From the NCBI RefSeq assembly GCF_001634365.1, contig NZ_CP014578.1:4526001-4590000 (forward strand): a stretch of 64,000 bases of DNA. The letters are read 5' to 3'. Source of the DNA: Paraburkholderia phytofirmans OLGA172 (GTDB taxonomy: Bacteria > Pseudomonadota > Gammaproteobacteria > Burkholderiales > Burkholderiaceae). A model generated the notes under the pieces. The model had not been told where the DNA came from. It was given only the letters and a program-made list of their open reading frames with translations, and did no database searches. This document shows, in pieces, positions 1 through 9,600 of this stretch. Within the stretch, counting starts at the first letter, position 1, and each line of letters begins with the position of its first letter. The translations under genes and the position numbers were made by a program.

Positions 1-1
1 T

Positions 2-3000
2 TCTGCGGTACTGGATCCGTCTCCTACCGCGCCAGTAAATAAGAACCCTGAAGCGGTTGCCACACGGTGGTTTGCTCAACGGTGGCTAGACGTAATTCAG
101 GATGACGAGTTCAACGCGGCAATTGCGGGAGCCGGTGATATCAAGGCTATCGATAATATCGAAAAAATTACAAAATCACATGGCATCCGCACCAAAATTT
201 ATCTGACGCTCACTTATTTTAAAATAACAGACGATCTCCCGACAGTGAATCTGGCAGTGGCGGTTCATCATAACAATAAAATTGTATCCATAATTGATCC
301 ATCTGCACGAAGGAAAGGAAAAGACACAGCGTTATTTTCATGGGATGAGTGGCTTGGCCATAGATCCAGAGGAATATTGCTCGGAAAAAAATATGGCTCC
401 GCTTCAATGGTGGGGGAATTACCCGATCCACAGGAAAACAAATACTCATTTGGCTCTGCGGATTTTTTCGATGAATCGAATCAACCCTATGAAATCCTGT
501 CATTTGATTCTTCTTACCTACGGGAGCTTGATACCCTGATAGGAAATGTCGAAACCGAAATGCAGGAAATGGGTATCGATAATCCGGATCGCGATTTTTC
601 CCTTGAGCGCGAGAAGCTTGAAAGGCTGCGCAACACCGTGGACAAGGATGATAGCGATGCAATACTGACGATCCGCACTGAGCTTATCGGGCAGGAACAA
701 ATAGTTAAGGATATTTCAAAGTATGTGGCACTCCGTGGACTATTGGGGCGTTTGACCGATCTGAAAGGTCGTGTTTCAAAATTGCATAGTAAAAGACCCG
801 TCTGCCGAGGTCTGCTTTATAGCTGCAATAGCATGCTGGGAAACAAGGTCGATCTCGTGGCACGGATGTCGATCACATACCCTTTTATTCAGGAAAGATT
901 GAAAATACGGGCTTATGATTTTGACAAACAGCGATACATCCCGAGCTCGCGGTTTGAACTCGTTCTGCTGGGCAACATTGAATATCTGATAAAAATTGAA
1001 GACGTGCGGACCATTCTTAAGCACTATCAGAGACTATATGATGAGATGGCATATTTAGCGACGGATTACGCAAATGGAGGTGGCGGCCTGCGCGCACTCG
1101 ACATAGCCGAAAATGCCAGAGCCGGGTCAACCGTCGTTGACGAATTGCTGCAATATTATTCCTCGTCCGCCACAAGAATTTTTGGAATAGTTGACAAAGC
1201 TGAAAAGGGAAAATCATCAGCGACCGTTTTCGGGCTTTCCGCCATTCACGATGAGTCAACAGCAGATGTTTATACCGTGGCGGTGAGTGGCATAATTGCT
1301 CACCCATTTTCCCAAATTCGAAATGACGAGAAATTCATAGGCTACGTGTTCCGTCATCGTCATAGCCCGTCCTGGAGCATGGCTGAGCTGCAAAAATATA
1401 ATCTCGAAGGTATTGGCCGTTTTTTGAGCTACCATACTGTGAAATACGCAGTGTTTCACATGAGCGGGGTTCAAAAAATCGCCGCGTTGGCAATAAATCC
1501 GCGCTCGGAGACTATCGCGACCAGCTTCGGAATGAGAAGAGTGGATGAATTGGCCAGGTATCGCGCAGTTTTTTCCCGCGCAACCTTTAATAATCTACGT
1601 TCTGTTTTGAATAGCCCCAAGAGGGGTGCCGTGGTTCGACCCCCGGCGATCCCGCGGAGCGGCTCTGTACCCGGGGTAGTTAGTCCACCTGTAACCGAAA
1701 ATGCAGAACTTAAAAAGTTACTATCGGGAAATATCGCCGCTGCAATCGGCAAGGGTGCCATCTACCCCGCGCCAAACCGGGCGGTTAGAAGTTTCCCCTG
1801 GAATTTCGTTTTCGCCAGAAGTGATTCCCAGATCACACATGATTCGCCTCAGCCCTCCACGGAACTAGGCACCACGTCGCCATATGATATTCAACTGGGG
1901 CAGGGTTCCGATATTGTATCCTACTCACAATCCTCGAGAGTTTCCTATGGTGATTTCTGGAGCGGAGAAAATGACGAGCTGCAAAAACTCGATGTCATTC
2001 TGGTTCCGAACGGGAACGATGGTGCTAACGGAATAAAAATATCGCTTGACGAGCTTATACCCGGGCGCCCGCTCCTTATTTCTTCGGGCGCGCTATCTGG
2101 ATGCACTCAAATCATATGTATAAAGAAATCAGAAAATTCAATATATATATACCACGCTGGCAAGCACTCTCCGGACACCAAATGGCAAACTCAAGCTGAC
2201 GGCGTAAAACATATCGCTCATGTTCACGGTGTTCTGACCGGGCAGAAATCATCATTGGTTTTGCCGGACGAGCCTACTAGCGCCGATTTGACAGGATTAT
2301 ACGGTTACTTTGACAACACCTATATCATGTCCTCTCGCCCCTTGGAAAGCACCTCTCCAACCCGGATTGAAAGACAGGATAGCACCCACTGGGCATATAG
2401 CTATAAGGGCGACGAGGGTCGATTTTCCGTTGGGAATAGTCAACTCCTGATCTTGAAAGACAGTAAAGGCGATGTCCAGGTTGAAGGATTTGTGGAGGTT
2501 GGTTCACTAGGCCAGACATCAGTAAAGAAAGTGAAGGTTACGGCAGCCAATGATATAGAGCGCTATTTTTCACCGTCAGCAATACGGCCGTCGGTCGAGA
2601 CCTCGCGCACCATTGCCGAGCTGCGAACGAAGCTCGAGAGTGACGATAAACTCAGGCCCTTTTTTAACGATCCTCGTACCGCCGAAGCCGCCTCCGCGAA
2701 GGAGGTCATGTCATTTATGAATGGACTCGGTCGAGCGGTGAAGTGTCGCCTTGTGATGATCTGGCGTTTGCCAAACAGTATCGAGCCCGAGATGCATTAC
2801 CTCGTCATCGACGATACCGGTGATACCGCAGTGGCTGTCGATATTACCGCTGGGAGATACCCCGCGATGGGACTGCCTTTTTACGGTACTGAGGAAGCGT
2901 GGGCGAAAAAATTTAGAGACGTGTATCCTCGATCATTTGTCGCATACAAGGATTTCGATTCTGTTGCGAATATCGACACAGTGTTTTCCGGCGCCATTTC

Positions 3001-3934
3001 CGATAGCAATAGCGCGGTCGGATCGATGACGCCGTTACGTGTTCCCCAGTGGCGTTTGCGTAAGGTAGATTACCCCATGTATCCCTACACTTCGCAGGAC
3101 ACGACCACCTTTTCGGCGACAGTTCATCTTGGCCAAAAGGGAGATGCCTATGCGGTTGAGATGGGTTTAAATCCGGAGTGGAGTGTCAATACTGATACAA
3201 AGGGACTGTATTTTGGCAGGGCCGAAGATATCTTCAAGGGTGTTTACGAGAAGCGCATGCCATTTCGGCGGAAAGATTATTATATTCGATCGGACGGTCA
3301 CACATACCAGGTGGTGTTGGATAGTTCTGGAAGAGGTTGGAATCTTAAGCCAGGGCGAGGCACCGAACCCACCACAGGCACCATTGCCGTCGAGAGAAAA
3401 GTGGACGGCCGCTGGGTTGTCAGAAAGACGGCATCAGAGACCAAGCCTGTGCCCTCACGCGCCGATGCTTATCCGGGCAAGACGGCTTTCCGAAAACTAG
3501 CGGAGGACCTCTCGGACATCAATGTGGATCGCACATTATGGAACGGCGATTATGCTAAACGGATTGTTGACCGGGATACCGCCGAGATCCGAAAGAATAT
3601 CGATATCGAGGTCAAGGAAATGGGTGGCCTTGAGACATATATAGACTTGGTGGGTATCAATCCCTACGCCCCAAAGGAACCTCCGGGCGACCTTTCCGCG
3701 AATAACATCTTCAAGCTGATGGTCGAGGATGTCTCCGCGGTCGATCCAACCCGAATTCAGCAAGCCGATTTTTCGGAATTCGCCACAACGCTGAATACTC
3801 TCGATCATCAGAAAAACTATGTCTTTCTGATTATGGATCACCGGCTCGGACATAATTATTTAGTCGGCCCTGCAAAATTCAGTTTGCTTGACGCACGACG
3901 CCGATCGGGTATTTTGTCGGAGCGGGACGGTTAG
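2..3934 (+). CDS. Giant toxin/effector with CNF-like deamidase domain, 5'-partial and cut by an IS
   Basis: The reading frame is open from base 2, so the true start lies upstream of the window (a GTG at 245 is only an internal candidate). Numbering from base 2: residues about 415-515 end in a GNAT-acetyltransferase-like pattern (GVQKIAALAINPRS, then FGMRRV). Residues about 640-800 resemble the Rho-activating domain of cytotoxic necrotizing factors: LSGC with Cys at codon 2102-2104, His 17 residues later (2153-2155, YHAG), and a Val exactly 33 residues before the Cys. CNF1 uses V833, C866 and H881 to deamidate Rho GTPases. Around codons 266-298 and 2795-2842 there are His...Asp patterns of papain-like type. 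The native frame stops being host sequence at 3861; the last 24 residues come from the IS. No signal peptide can be judged because the N terminus is missing. The truncated protein keeps the whole CNF-like domain. Toxin function is inferred from domains. Confidence 0.8.
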   Translation, partial: SAVLDPSPTAPVNKNPEAVATRWFAQRWLDVIQDDEFNAAIAGAGDIKAIDNIEKITKSHGIRTKIYLTLTYFKITDDLPTVNLAVAVHHNNKIVSIIDPSARRKGKDTALFSWDEWLGHRSRGILLGKKYGSASMVGELPDPQENKYSFGSADFFDESNQPYEILSFDSSYLRELDTLIGNVETEMQEMGIDNPDRDFSLEREKLERLRNTVDKDDSDAILTIRTELIGQEQIVKDISKYVALRGLLGRLTDLKGRVSKLHSKRPVCRGLLYSCNSMLGNKVDLVARMSITYPFIQERLKIRAYDFDKQRYIPSSRFELVLLGNIEYLIKIEDVRTILKHYQRLYDEMAYLATDYANGGGGLRALDIAENARAGSTVVDELLQYYSSSATRIFGIVDKAEKGKSSATVFGLSAIHDESTADVYTVAVSGIIAHPFSQIRNDEKFIGYVFRHRHSPSWSMAELQKYNLEGIGRFLSYHTVKYAVFHMSGVQKIAALAINPRSETIATSFGMRRVDELARYRAVFSRATFNNLRSVLNSPKRGAVVRPPAIPRSGSVPGVVSPPVTENAELKKLLSGNIAAAIGKGAIYPAPNRAVRSFPWNFVFARSDSQITHDSPQPSTELGTTSPYDIQLGQGSDIVSYSQSSRVSYGDFWSGENDELQKLDVILVPNGNDGANGIKISLDELIPGRPLLISSGALSGCTQIICIKKSENSIYIYHAGKHSPDTKWQTQADGVKHIAHVHGVLTGQKSSLVLPDEPTSADLTGLYGYFDNTYIMSSRPLESTSPTRIERQDSTHWAYSYKGDEGRFSVGNSQLLILKDSKGDVQVEGFVEVGSLGQTSVKKVKVTAANDIERYFSPSAIRPSVETSRTIAELRTKLESDDKLRPFFNDPRTAEAASAKEVMSFMNGLGRAVKCRLVMIWRLPNSIEPEMHYLVIDDTGDTAVAVDITAGRYPAMGLPFYGTEEAWAKKFRDVYPRSFVAYKDFDSVANIDTVFSGAISDSNSAVGSMTPLRVPQWRLRKVDYPMYPYTSQDTTTFSATVHLGQKGDAYAVEMGLNPEWSVNTDTKGLYFGRAEDIFKGVYEKRMPFRRKDYYIRSDGHTYQVVLDSSGRGWNLKPGRGTEPTTGTIAVERKVDGRWVVRKTASETKPVPSRADAYPGKTAFRKLAEDLSDINVDRTLWNGDYAKRIVDRDTAEIRKNIDIEVKEMGGLETYIDLVGINPYAPKEPPGDLSANNIFKLMVEDVSAVDPTRIQQADFSEFATTLNTLDHQKNYVFLIMDHRLGHNYLVGPAKFSLLDARRRSGILSERDG

Positions 3935-5500
3935 CCCGCCGGAAGCGTTCCCGGTGCGCAAGCAGCGGATGCGACAGGACATCGGCGATCGAATGCAGCC
4001 AGGCGAGGACAAAAAAGATGGGCCCCAGACCCAGGCGAACAATCGCGCGTAACAGCCAGCGCAGGTTGTAGCCCGTGGCGCACAGCACGGCATGCAGCGC
4101 ATCGCCGGTTTGTCCTTTGAGCCAGCAGCGACGCATACCGTGGTCGTGCTTCACATGGCCGATGATCGGTTCAATCGCCTGGCGTCGCTTGAGCCAACGT
4201 CGCTGCGTGCTGGTCAGTGTCCTGTGTTTGCCGCGATGAATCAGGTGTACTGATGATACCTCCACGTCGACGCCGCGAAACCCGAGATCGACCAACACGG
4301 TCTTCGGCTGTGGTGTACCGGGCAGGTCCTGCAACAGAATGGAGCTCTGTTCGAGTTGCTCGGCCAGCGTATGGCCGTCATAGGGGTTGCCGGGGAACGC
4401 CCGCGCACCGACGATCAACCCTTGTTTCTCCGTGATCGCGAGGCTCACCTTGACGCCGAACTCGTAGGGCTGGCGTGCCTTTCCTTTCCCAATGCATTCA
4501 ACTTCAGGCGCATGCAGTGCGTAGAGTTTGTTCCTGTCCTTTGGACGTTGGTGGCAAATGCGCCAGGCCCGCTCAAGCCAGACGCGCAGTTGTGCCTGCC
4601 GTTCGTCTGAAGCTCCAGACAGCTTGCGTTCGATATCGCGCAGCAACCGTCCCAGTACCGTGCGCTGACGCTTGAGTACACGACGCAGGCGCCTGAACTG
4701 CTTCGCATGGGCATAGCCGCCCGCGCGGCGACGCAGTCGCTTGCCTTCGCGCTCGTACGTTTGCTTCAGCCCCAACCCTGCGCGTTGCGCCAACTGAACG
4801 AGTCTGGCCCGCGCCACCTCAAGCAGACGGCTGTCGGTCGGATACGCAATCGCCTTCTCCTGCACCGTGGTGTCGACAATCACGCGCTCGAATTCGACCG
4901 GCGTCACCGCCTTCATCTGCACCGCAGCCGCGATCGTCGCCGCGAGCAGCTCCTCGACACCGGCTTCGCCCAGCGCCTGCCGAAAACGCACCAGGTTGGT
5001 CGGGTCGCACGGCAGACGCGGCTGGAAATACTCCTCGCCGCAGAAGAACTGAAAGTACACGTCCTGTGCCCAGCGCTCGCACACCGTTTCGTCACTCTCG
5101 TTGTAGGCGTGCTTCAGGTACAGCAGACCCACCATCAGCCGCATAGGCAAGCGCGGACGTCCAGCCGCACTGACGCCACCGGCAAATTCCAGCGAGTTCG
5201 AGCCAAACAGGTCAACCGCTTCGCTCACCCGTCCATCGCGTGAACGTCGCTCGAACAGGGGAGCAAGCGTCGTTTCGATTGAAGCCCATGACATCTTCGT
5301 TGCCAACACGGCAAGCGGGTGACGTAGATCAATCATCGCGTCCAGACGGCTACGAAAGAAATCAGGCGTGCTCATTGGCGACCACTCCGAAACTCCCAGA
5401 ATCTTTATCAGATCGATATTCGTTCTGGGAGTTCTATTACCCTCCAACAAACTGCATCGCTTGGCCAGGCGGGGCTTCACGAACTTCTGCAAGGCCGACT
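3862..5500 (-). mobile_element. Insertion sequence, IS5/IS1182-like, inserted in the giant effector gene
   Basis: This 1639-bp element has imperfect terminal inverted repeats: the left end reads AGTCGGCCCTGCAAAA and the complement of the right end AGTCGGCCTTGCAGAA (14 of 16 match). It is flanked by the direct repeat ATTT (3858-3861 and 5501-5504), read as the target duplication. It holds one transposase gene on the minus strand. Deleting the element and one ATTT joins codons ...CAT AAT TAT TTA | ATC GAC... without shifting frame, which fixes the boundaries. The family is given from transposase type; the exact subgroup is not certain. Confidence 0.9.
3879..5375 (-). CDS. IS5-type DDE transposase
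   Basis: Transposase of 498 aa that catalyses movement of the surrounding insertion sequence. The N-terminal part (MIDLRHPLAVLATKM, then the DETVCERW region) is the typical InsH/DUF772 N-terminal domain. The DDE catalytic residues are visible as D168 in IVDTT, D in TVLVDLGFRG and E in IEPIIGHVKHDHGM near the C terminus. A basic stretch (about residues 195-260, KRLRRRAGG to RDIERKL) sits between the first and second acidic residues. I chose the ATG at 5375 (MSTPDFF) because the family normally begins shortly before MIDLRHP; an upstream in-frame extension to 5492 reaches into the terminal repeat. The frame is intact, so the element may still be active. Confidence 0.9.
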   Translation of the reverse strand: MSTPDFFRSRLDAMIDLRHPLAVLATKMSWASIETTLAPLFERRSRDGRVSEAVDLFGSNSLEFAGGVSAAGRPRLPMRLMVGLLYLKHAYNESDETVCERWAQDVYFQFFCGEEYFQPRLPCDPTNLVRFRQALGEAGVEELLAATIAAAVQMKAVTPVEFERVIVDTTVQEKAIAYPTDSRLLEVARARLVQLAQRAGLGLKQTYEREGKRLRRRAGGYAHAKQFRRLRRVLKRQRTVLGRLLRDIERKLSGASDERQAQLRVWLERAWRICHQRPKDRNKLYALHAPEVECIGKGKARQPYEFGVKVSLAITEKQGLIVGARAFPGNPYDGHTLAEQLEQSSILLQDLPGTPQPKTVLVDLGFRGVDVEVSSVHLIHRGKHRTLTSTQRRWLKRRQAIEPIIGHVKHDHGMRRCWLKGQTGDALHAVLCATGYNLRWLLRAIVRLGLGPIFFVLAWLHSIADVLSHPLLAHRERFRRANRPAPTKYPIGVVRQAN

Positions 5501-5504
5501 ATTT

Positions 5505-5856
5505 AATCGACATCCCTGCCGGGCCGGAACTGATGGCCTATATTCTGCAGTCGAATGTGGAACCCGGGGTGATTCCGGAAGTGAGGATCCGGGATTGGCT
5601 TAGAGGCCGCGGTATGGAGAGCGTAAGCATCGAGGATATTCTCGCGCTGATGCGCCCCGGTTTTGCGCAGTCACCTCCGACTGAGCAAGCCAGATTGCTG
5701 GCCTCGATCTTTGATAGAGAGAGAAATCCCGCCAATATCGACGTGAGTCGTCTCCGTACGGACAAGGGTGTCACTTTCATTATGCAGAGCTACGATCGTG
5801 CCAATTTCGAACGTAACGTTGAGCGGGTGCGTGGTGTCAAAGACCTGAAAAGCTGA
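5505..5856 (+). pseudogene. 3' end of the IS-interrupted giant effector gene
   Basis: This is the severed C-terminal part (about 117 residues, starting IDIPAGPELMAY and ending VKDLKS before TGA) of the gene that begins left of the window. Joining 2-3861 to 5505-5856 gives 4212 bp, exactly 1404 codons in one open frame. The junction falls inside a strand-His-strand-Asp pattern (VFLIMDHRLGHNYL | IDIPAG). The fragment has no evident start or ribosome site of its own, although an ORF reading out of the IS end passes through it in frame from 5368, so some fusion product is possible. Confidence 0.85.
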
Positions 5857-5940
5857 CGGAAATTCGCGGCTCATCGTATCGAACCAGCGTCGACTGGCGC
5901 ACCTGGTATTGCGTAGCCAACTGGCGAGCCCGAACGCGCA

Positions 5941-6001
5941 TTGACCATCGGTGCCGCTTGCGAATCCGCGCTGCCGTAATGGATCAGGTCCGGATTGACC
6001 G
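5941..6001 (-). pseudogene. 61-bp remnant of a livK-type binding-protein gene
   Basis: The sequence matches 14320-14380, inside the branched-chain amino-acid binding-protein gene at 13893-15041, at 57 of 61 positions and in the same orientation. Similarity stops abruptly on both sides. It is a fragment of a duplicated copy, too short to function. Confidence 0.8.
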
Positions 6002-6115
6002 ACCAGGTGACGTGCAAGTGGGCAAAGTGATCCAGCAGTTGTGCGCGCATCTACCGGTAGACGCGACTCTCACTCATCGTCGTGAACAACAACGACTTCG
6101 GCACGAACCGGGTGC

Positions 6116-6180
6116 CGCAGGAGGCAAGCACGCCGGGCGCGACGTTGGAACAGATTCGGGAGCAGGGGAGGAAGCTTCGG
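6116..6180 (+). repeat. 65-bp direct repeat, left copy
   Basis: It matches 13302-13366 with 4 mismatches in 65 bp. In one frame both copies encode the peptide QEASTPGATLEQIREQGRK, so the repeat looks like a piece of a protein-coding gene. In this copy the frame is preceded by an open stretch (VVNNNDFGTNRVP) and ends soon after at TAG. The two copies bracket the 2189-aa effector gene. Confidence 0.8.
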
Positions 6181-6650
6181 ACAACCGGAGGTTAGTGGCG
6201 ATCCACTTTCGCAGTCACTCGAGGGCAACGGTGTCGCTGTCCGGCGTGACGAAGCGTATTGGCGAGGTTGCATTCGGAGAGCGCGTCGGTGCTGCGCGCG
6301 ATGTCGCATCCCGTCCCCACGGCGACCACCGAACCGTTTCATGACGCAATTGTCATGCAGCCATCATGTCGATGGACATGGCGCTCGTTATATTTCAATT
6401 CATCTCCGCAGCCTTACGACGATGTCGAAGGTTCGGCGCGACCCATGCGAAGCACCGACAGGTGCGCCTTCGCCAGCGAGCCGTTGCCAGGTGCGATCCT
6501 GCAATCGCGCGTGCAGATTGTTCCAGATAGAACCGCGTCCTTTTGCAGCAAGCGTCTCCGCATCGCGACGACATGCCGGAAGCGACGCGCGCCACGACCG
6601 GCTAACGCACGGCTCTACTCAAAGTCAGTGGTCCGATTCCGAGGCGGCTT

Positions 6651-9600
6651 ATGCACACCTACGCAGAGAGAGATTCCGCAACCGGAAGTAAGCGACGCGG
6701 ACACAATAAAGTTGTCAAGCAGCCGCATGTTGTGGAATCGAGGTGGGCCGACCAGGTGGAGCGCATCGGGCGCGATGGCGAATGGAATTTTGAACTGGCG
6801 GATTCAATGCCTTACCTGATTTCTGAACTTCCTTGCTGGAAGGAGGGCGGGCTGGCGCTTCACGTAAGGAGCGGTCCAACCAATGTGTCTTTTGGCGAGT
6901 TAGAGCGCAGCGCTGGCGATGTGTATATCGAGGTAGCGGACGACCACTACTGGACGCTTATAAATGGTGAAAGAGTCTGGGTTCGACCTGATGGAAACTG
7001 TTTCTTCAACGCCATCTGGAAGGCACTGCAAGCGTCTGAGAATGTGGATGCGGTCAAACGGATTTTCCGGGGAAAGGTGCCTGCAAGCGAACGGGAGGCA
7101 GTGGATTATTTCCGTCGGGAGATACAGGACTACGCGCTCAGTCATCCGGAGCTCGAGGCGATTTTGCTGGGTGACGATGGCCGTCCGAGCGCTCTACGGG
7201 GTCAGCCGCAGAGCCGCTGCGAGGTTCGCAAGGCACTCTGCGGTCCGGTGCACGAATCGCTGAGCGCGCGAGATGCCGCCACTGGAAACGGCGTTTGCGC
7301 AACACCTGAACATCTCAGGACGCTCTCGGGATTACAGGGAGATGTCGACGAGACGGACGCGGATGAGTTCTTTGACGCATCGGATACCGCCGACGGGCTG
7401 GCAAACCCCGAGCGGCGAGAACAGCCTGCGTTAGCGCCACAACGGGCCGGCTCTAACGAAACGTCCCGCCCGCAGAAACGAGTCCGGCGGCTCACACCCT
7501 TTGCCAACCAGTATCGCGGTGCTTCAGGCACCGACCGGGAAACGTCCGAAAGTAGCGCCTTCCGTACCGCTGCCCATATTGCAAAGCGGACGAGTGAGCA
7601 GATAGGCCGCCCCGCAGCCGTGATGAGCCCAGTCTATGGGGAACGACAAGAGATATTTCGCGCTCTGGGCGCCCATGACGTATTGAAAGCCTTGTCTCCA
7701 GTTCTTATCCCCGATGGTTTCGAGGATGCTGCCTGCGATGCAGACTGGATGCCTCCAACCGCACAGGATGCGGGGCTGGCCGATTCGGACCGGGATGAAA
7801 TAGCCGCATCGTTCCGCACGCCGACAAGAGTTAAATGGAGCACGCCGCTCGTTGAATACCGTCCTATTCCGCTTGCCTGCCACACCGAATCCCAGCGGGT
7901 GCTTTTTTCAGCGGGATCCCGGATCAGCGAATGGATCGCCCACAGCGAATTATTGACGTTTGGATATTGGCTACTGGCGAAAGTCTCGCCAACGGCGAGC
8001 GTCGCCGCCGCTGCTGGCGCCGCTGTGTATAACCTGGTGACCGCGTTGAAGCAGCGCGATGTGCTGGGCGGACTGATCCAGGCGCTGTCGGCGCTTCCTT
8101 ATCAGCTACTGTCTCCGCAATCACTTCTATTTGCCGTCGCCGAGGAGACGAAGCGGTATGTCGACGATGTGCTGGACGGGGTAGTTCCCGAATGTCTAAG
8201 CGGTCAGCGTGAAAACATTTACATGACTGTCGGGGTTGTCTCACTCATTTCGTACTACGGATATTTTGTTAAGCGGCAGACGGTCAACTCACGCGTCTCC
8301 AATGTTCTCCATGGGCCGGCGGTTTACCCCCCAAACGGCTTCCTCTTTGAGAACGATATGCAGCCTCCCGAAACCTCGCTTGGCGAGAAAATAGCGGGAA
8401 TGATCGGGTATCTGCAGCGGGCGGTACAGAGTTATGCAGTCCTGCAAACGGTGGTCGATGCGAAACCCACGGCCAGCCTCGCCACAGTGGTTGAACCTGT
8501 CTGCCCGGTGGATGACGACCCCAATGCCGAGCGAATGAGACTGAGCCACGGGGAGAAGGCTACTCAAAAGCAGGAAAGGCAGGCGCGCTTTATCTACGCG
8601 AAATCCCGTATGGCTCGGTTGAGAGCCTCTGCGTCTGCAAGGGGCAGCGCAGCGGCACCTCCCGGTGAGGCTCCAGGTGTGCCTAAGGCCCATCCCGCAG
8701 CTAGCCCTCAACACTCGGTTGGATCCTCGAACCCCGTCATCACCGTCGCCGTCGGGACCGCACTTGCTGCGCGCACAGGGCTATCGCGAACGGGTACGCT
8801 CCTCGCCGCCATGACCCTAGCCTCCGTTTTCGAATTGACCGCCGGTTTCCCAAGATCAGGAATTTTCCATTCACGAAAGACAAACAACCCCGAAGTTGAT
8901 GTGCCACAGACTGCCGCCGAACCACTAAGCCGAAAATGCCCCGACGTTGATTCGAACATGCATACCGCGCATTCAAAATGGATTGACTTGAAGGGGAAAA
9001 ACCTTGAGTGTGTTCGATCCTTCCTCGAAGCTCGATTTGATTATAGGTTTTTTGAAAACGCACTCGATTCAATTTCTGATATAAAAAATGGAGACCGCCC
9101 TTCCGGGAAAGATGAGAATATCTACGAAACGGCCGTACGTCAGGCATTTCTCGATTATTCGAATAAGTTGTACCCTCCCGTGTACTACCTCTCCTCAGAA
9201 AATCGATATGGCCAGGAATTTTATTCGATTTTGAAAGAAATCAATAATAGCGACGACACGGGATGTACGTCTCAAAAATTTCGGCGTCTCGAGTCAATCC
9301 TGATAAAAATAAAAGCCTACGAAACCTTCATCATTCGTAGGCAACAGGGCCTTCGTCCTGAGGGTAAGGAAGGAGTGATTGCCAAATTGGAATCAGTTTT
9401 TGATTTGCCAATCGATATCAACCAGCCTCCGTTAGCTATTGAAAGCCTTGATGATTATATTGTCGATCAACTAGGCAACAGGTCCAGAACTGCGCCACCT
9501 GGCCCCGTAGCAGAGGGGGTGAGTATTGCGCTTCGATTGTGGGCCGACAACGCATCCAGGGTTCCAATTGGAAAGACCGGCCTCTCCACGGAAATGACAT

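Larger units (their letters stand above)
5857..6650. other. Intergenic debris between the two giant genes
   Basis: No convincing gene is seen here. The stretch contains a 61-bp livK-like fragment (5941-6001), one copy of a 65-bp repeat (6116-6180), and short open frames without recognisable content. It looks like scar tissue left by past insertions and deletions. The promoter of the gene at 6651 presumably lies in its right part, but I could not pick out convincing -35/-10 boxes. Confidence 0.6.

Noticed and set aside
6259..6819. 186-codon plus-strand ORF upstream of the second giant gene
   Set aside because: It has no protein-like content, crosses the start of the real gene in another frame, and lies mostly in intergenic debris.
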